64,000 nucleotides of DNA from Manduca sexta. Lineage: Eukaryota; Arthropoda; Insecta; Lepidoptera; Sphingidae. The stretch is taken from NCBI RefSeq assembly GCF_014839805.1, contig NC_051121.1:6927116-6991115 (forward strand), read 5' to 3'. The notes beneath the pieces were generated by a model, which worked only from the letters and a program-made list of their open reading frames with translations, was not told the DNA's origin and did not search any database. Made by a program: the position numbers and the translations under genes. Shown here one piece after another: positions 60,762-64,000 of this stretch; the first letter of the stretch is position 1, and each line of letters opens with the position of its first letter.

Positions 60762-63700
60762 CTGGAAATTGGAAAATAAATGTTATTCATAGTGCATATT
60801 TGTTTAATTAAGAGTGTGAGAGAGGTATGAGAGATCTTATCTGAAAGATTGTTTTTTTTATTGTCCTTTTATGCAGATTATTATATTAATAAGCCACTGA
60901 TTTGTGACTTCTAGTTTAGCTTAGACTGGGACTTTATAGAATTACATGGGGAAATTAATCACCAGGTGGTAAACCTTACTATTGCTATATCTACTTATGT
61001 GTATGCAATATGCATGCATGGTAGTCATGAAAATTGGCGATAGCTTTATTAGAGCAAAAATGCTCAATTCCGTACAACAAATCGAGGCATGAACAGTTTA
61101 CATGTATTGCATCAAATATACTCACTTTCAAAGCGTACATAGGCTTCGCCTCTCTGCTTGCCGCTTAGCAGCCGTATGTCGGGAGGTCCGCCGTTATCAC
61201 ACACATACTGTTGAAACAACAGCGACAACTGCGCCGGAGTTACCGTACTTGCAATATTCGTCAGATGTACCACCTGGAATGGGTTGAATGAATTGAAGTA
61301 TTCTGATGACTTATCTCTTAACTGTAATTAGCTAAGTTTGACCCTACTGGCATTACAATCTGACCCACATTCAAATTGCCAATAAGCTTACTGTTAGTAA
61401 AAGAATTCAGGGAATCAAACCAGTTTCTTAGACTAAGTTCTACTAGATTTAAAAAGTTTATCTTTACGATCAATACATGAAAATAAAACTGTACCCCTGT
61501 TGAGCACATTGCACTCACAGAGGAGTGTGAGATTTGGCATACTAAAAAGCATTTAGATAGGTACTGGACGATAATAAATTTTATGTATAATAAATAGACA
61601 CAATCACATCTCTTATACCCCCGAAGGAGCAGGTAGTGGCGCAACTGATGCACCCACTTTCCGCCATATGTATATATCTCATGATGTGATAAAGGCGAGC
61701 CAATCGCCATATCAGACAAATTCCAGATCAGGGCTGATACTAACTAGGAAAAAATCAATATCACCGCCCAATCTGGGTATTGGACTACAACTACAACATC
61801 AAGGTAGTCTAGCAGTGCATAATATGTGTTACAAATATATTGAATTTGACTGTTGAATTTAGACCACTGAATAACTAGTTATAACTGATCACAACACATA
61901 CCTTAGAAGGTACACCAGGTTCATAATCTTTGTACTTTTCCATTTTCTTTATATCATCAAGGCTCATCTTTGTGCCTTCAAGTAGTGGCTCCCCAGATTC
62001 AGTCTCAGGCAGGACAACATCCAACTCTTGCTCTGGATCACTCCGACTGGTTTCTTCTTCAGGAACCCTTACAATACAATTGTTCTTTATAGTATACATT
62101 GTTTTCTTCTTAGGGCCGATAAACTTATCTCTTGGACCTCTTGGTCTTATTGGAACTTTAGGAGGCGCCTCTTGGAGGTCCCAAAGACTTCCTGGTCTGC
62201 TAGTTGTACTTTGATTAGGAATGGGTGAGGTTTGTTTAGGCCCTGATTCAATTCTATTTTTTCTTCTTTCTAGTCTTCTTAAAATCTTTCTCCTTTTAGT
62301 GATTGGTGGAATATTACTCTTTAAATGACCAAATAAACTGTGTTCCAAGTCCTTTATCCTATTGATAGGGTGCCCCTTGGGGTAGGCAGGAGAATTCTTT
62401 TGTGAAGATTCTATATTTTCTTCTCTTGATGTAGTTGGTTCTTTGTCTTCAAGTGACTCTCTGTAAATAATTTTGTGTCTCATATTATAAAATAGGAAAT
62501 TTTTCATTCAAATAGACTGGCTCCTGTTATTTTTAATGTCTACAATACTTATAAATTATAACAAAAACTTAAATATTAAGCTGCAATTACACTTGGTCAT
62601 TAGCTGCCATTCTATTGCCTATGGAATTCACATAATCAACTAATTGTAAATGAATGGAGTTGAATATGCCCACATTCGAAAAGCTTTCATTTTGGTTACC
62701 TGAACCATTTTCCTTTCAATTTTCAAGCAGTACTTCTGCACTCGTCACCATGAATAATGTTGCTCTCAAAAGAGGCAATGTAATTAAAGCACTGAGTGCC
62801 GGAATTCAAGCAATATCTTACATGCACCCAAATAGGGGTTAACAACAAATTGTAATTGTGCCATAAAGTGAGAGAAACTTGTCATTAGGACAAAAAATTT
62901 ATTCTGTATGTAAGAGACAAGGAGATTTAGGTAATCTTTTTTTATAAAATGATATATTTTGTAAAATATACAAAGCAAGGAAGTTATTATGTAAAAAATC
63001 AAATAATATTCTTATTGGAAAAAATTTCCCCTTTTCTGCTATAATCTAAAATTTTAACTTATAGGCATACAAATTAATTGTCCTTTAAAACATATAGTAA
63101 AGGAATTTTGCAAACACTGTACAATATGTCTCAAATAAATACAGCTTGAAATTTATTGCAGATTAAAATCCAAGCGGACCTCTTAAACCCCAAAATATGG
63201 AACTTATTATTATTACAGTCAAGGAGAAATTAAATACATACACGCATAAACTATCCATAAAGCTCTTCTCATGTTCAGTCATCATGATGTGAAATCACCA
63301 CAATATGAAAAAATATTGTAACCAAAGGCTTTAGGTAGTAATACCATACTAAACCTATAACCTGGAGAGCTTTTATAAGTGGTCCACCGACATTTATGCA
63401 CCACCAAATCAAGTAAATATTGAGTAGACCCAGCCTTTGACCTAGGTAAAGTAACAGGAATTTATATTGGGTAGATAATGGCAATTGTAATGGTGTATAA
63501 AGTCTACCAATCTACACTAGGCCAATGTAGTGCACTAAGGTCTAATCCCTCAGTAGTAGAGCAGCCCGTGCCCAGCAGTGGGACAGTATACAGGACTGAT
63601 ATTATTACAGAATATATTGACAGTTTTAATAGAAACAGCATGTTAGTGTACAAAATGTATGGTGCCAACTGTTTTCCCCAAAGATATCTCCTAGTTCCTC

Positions 63701-64000
63701 CTGCTGGGCCCATAAACAAAAAAGAGATTACTGGCCTGATGGTATGCGTTTACAAACACTTATGAGAGGCAACTATGCCAATTACCTAAGCAATGTATGT
63801 TGCTGATTAAAGAAACAATAGGGACTTTGCCAAAAGTCTATAAAAAATTAACAATATCTTACCTATTTTCCGCCTCAAGTTTAGCAACTTTTCTGTATAT
63901 AGCGTTTAATTTTCTCTCTAACACTTGGGACTCGATCTTCTTGCCCTCATCTAAGTTTCCGGCTTCATTATCCAAATATAACTTTACCTCGTCAGCAGTT
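60664..64000 (-). CDS. RBM41: RBM41-like RNA-binding protein, 3' part (N-terminus outside the window)
   Basis: Minus-strand exons 64000-63863 (partial), 62460-61902, 61273-61126 and 60761-60664 join in phase to 313 residues. The first two encode a charged region with LTADEVKLYLDNEAG-like and EHSLFGHLK blocks, then GPKKKTM...SLDDIKKMEKYKDYEPG, which lines up with the segment before the RRM in RBM41 (GPKK...EEIRKIP...YNPGEPNKV). The last two exons make one RRM: RNP2-like VVHLTN, RNP1-like RGEAYVRF, and the closing strand GYPIVAKFA, ending SSTTN-stop. Mammalian RBM41 binds the 3' stem-loop of U12 and U6atac snRNA in the minor spliceosome; transfer of that role to this protein is inference. RNPC3 (U11/U12-65K) is the nearest alternative because its last RRM is similar, but the linker favours RBM41. 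Introns are U2-type GT..AG. The gene is cut off by the window edge. Confidence 0.88.
61126..61273 (-). CDS. RBM41: RBM41-like exon: RRM first part
   Basis: Encodes VVHLTNIASTVTPAQLSLLF then QQYVCDNGGPPDIRLLSGKQ and RGEAYVRFE. RNP2 and RNP1 motifs both lie here. Acceptor CCATTCCAG, donor GAAA|GTGAGT. Confidence 0.93.
61601..61812 (-). repeat. SINE family B copy in an RBM41-like intron
   Basis: Minus-strand blocks GACTACCTTGATGTTGTAGT, GGAATTTGTCTGATATGGCG and CTTCGGGGGTATAAGAGATG. In intron 61274-61901, same orientation as the gene. Confidence 0.78.
61902..62460 (-). CDS. RBM41: RBM41-like exon: basic linker
   Basis: 187 codons from ESLEDKEPTTSREENIESSQ to YEPGVPSK. Lys/Arg-rich (KRRKILRRLERRKNRIESG) and then GPKKKTMYTIKNNCIVRVPE. 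Acceptor ATTTACAG, donor AAG|GTATGT. Confidence 0.9.
62465..63484. other. RBM41-like intron, left part
   Basis: No conserved exon seen. A 62-codon plus-strand frame at 62654-62842 on the opposite strand has no domain. Confidence 0.45.
63485..63610 (+). repeat. SINE family A 3' fragment in an RBM41-like intron
   Basis: GTCTACCAATCTACACTAGG, AGTGCACTAAGGTCTAATCC and GCCCAGCAGTGGGACAGTAT, then ACAGGACTGATATTATTAC. In intron 62461-63862. Confidence 0.8.
63863..64000 (-). CDS. RBM41: RBM41-like exon (partial at window edge)
   Basis: Encodes TADEVKLYLDNEAGNLDEGK then KIESQVLERKLNAIYRKVAK and LEAEN; ends at donor AG|GTAAGA, phase 2. Charged and helical, coiled-coil-like. Confidence 0.85.

Noticed and set aside
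61318..61719. 133-codon minus-strand frame
   Set aside because: Intronic in the RBM41-like gene, runs into a SINE B copy and has no domain.
62028..62228. Plus-strand hydrophobic frames over 61930-62228
   Set aside because: Antisense to the RBM41-like linker exon.
1..64000. CRISPR arrays, operons, ribosome binding sites or rRNA genes
   Set aside because: No regularly spaced repeats or prokaryotic gene layout; the sequence is eukaryotic with spliced genes.

Overview
The window is nuclear DNA from an insect, almost certainly a moth or butterfly (Lepidoptera). The DNA is AT-rich, coding regions are short exons with GT..AG introns, and the repeat content is lepidopteran: two tRNA-derived SINE families, 3' ends of RTE-like LINEs with (TGATGA)n tails, a maT-type mariner and several foldback MITEs. 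No bacterial, viral or CRISPR features were seen. The species cannot be named from the sequence alone.

Layout. Positions 1-50.9 kb are gene-poor: AT-rich DNA with scattered transposon fragments, one nearly complete DD37D mariner (20396-21697), a 78-bp AT microsatellite (7636-7713), and one candidate small single-exon gene on the minus strand (40537-40782, 81 codons, unknown function). Positions 50.9-59.7 kb hold a multi-exon plus-strand gene that I identify with high confidence as the HMG-box subunit of the Brahma/SWI-SNF (BAP/PBAP) chromatin remodeller, called dalao or BAP111 in Drosophila and SMARCE1/BAF57 in mammals. All exon phases join without a stop. A 45-nt in-frame microexon and two alternative C-terminal exons are visible. 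Positions 60.66-64.0 kb hold the 3' part of a minus-strand gene for an RBM41-like protein with a single C-terminal RRM; mammalian RBM41 is linked to the minor (U12-type) spliceosome. The gene runs off the right edge, so its N-terminus is missing.

dalao and the RBM41-like gene are convergent, with 952 bp between their stop codons; that interval carries both 3' UTRs and poly(A) signals. Both are housekeeping-type nuclear genes, but nothing here shows they share a pathway. Introns of both genes carry the same SINEs, LINE tails and MITEs as the gene desert.

I found no convincing new multi-gene system. The points most worth following up are the small gene at 40.5 kb, the alternative dalao exons, the frameshifted mariner, the MITEs, and the retroposons whose target-site duplications can be read directly, including a LINE tail nested in an older repeat. 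Repeat family letters (A-F) are my own labels and come from copy-to-copy comparison inside this window, not from a database.
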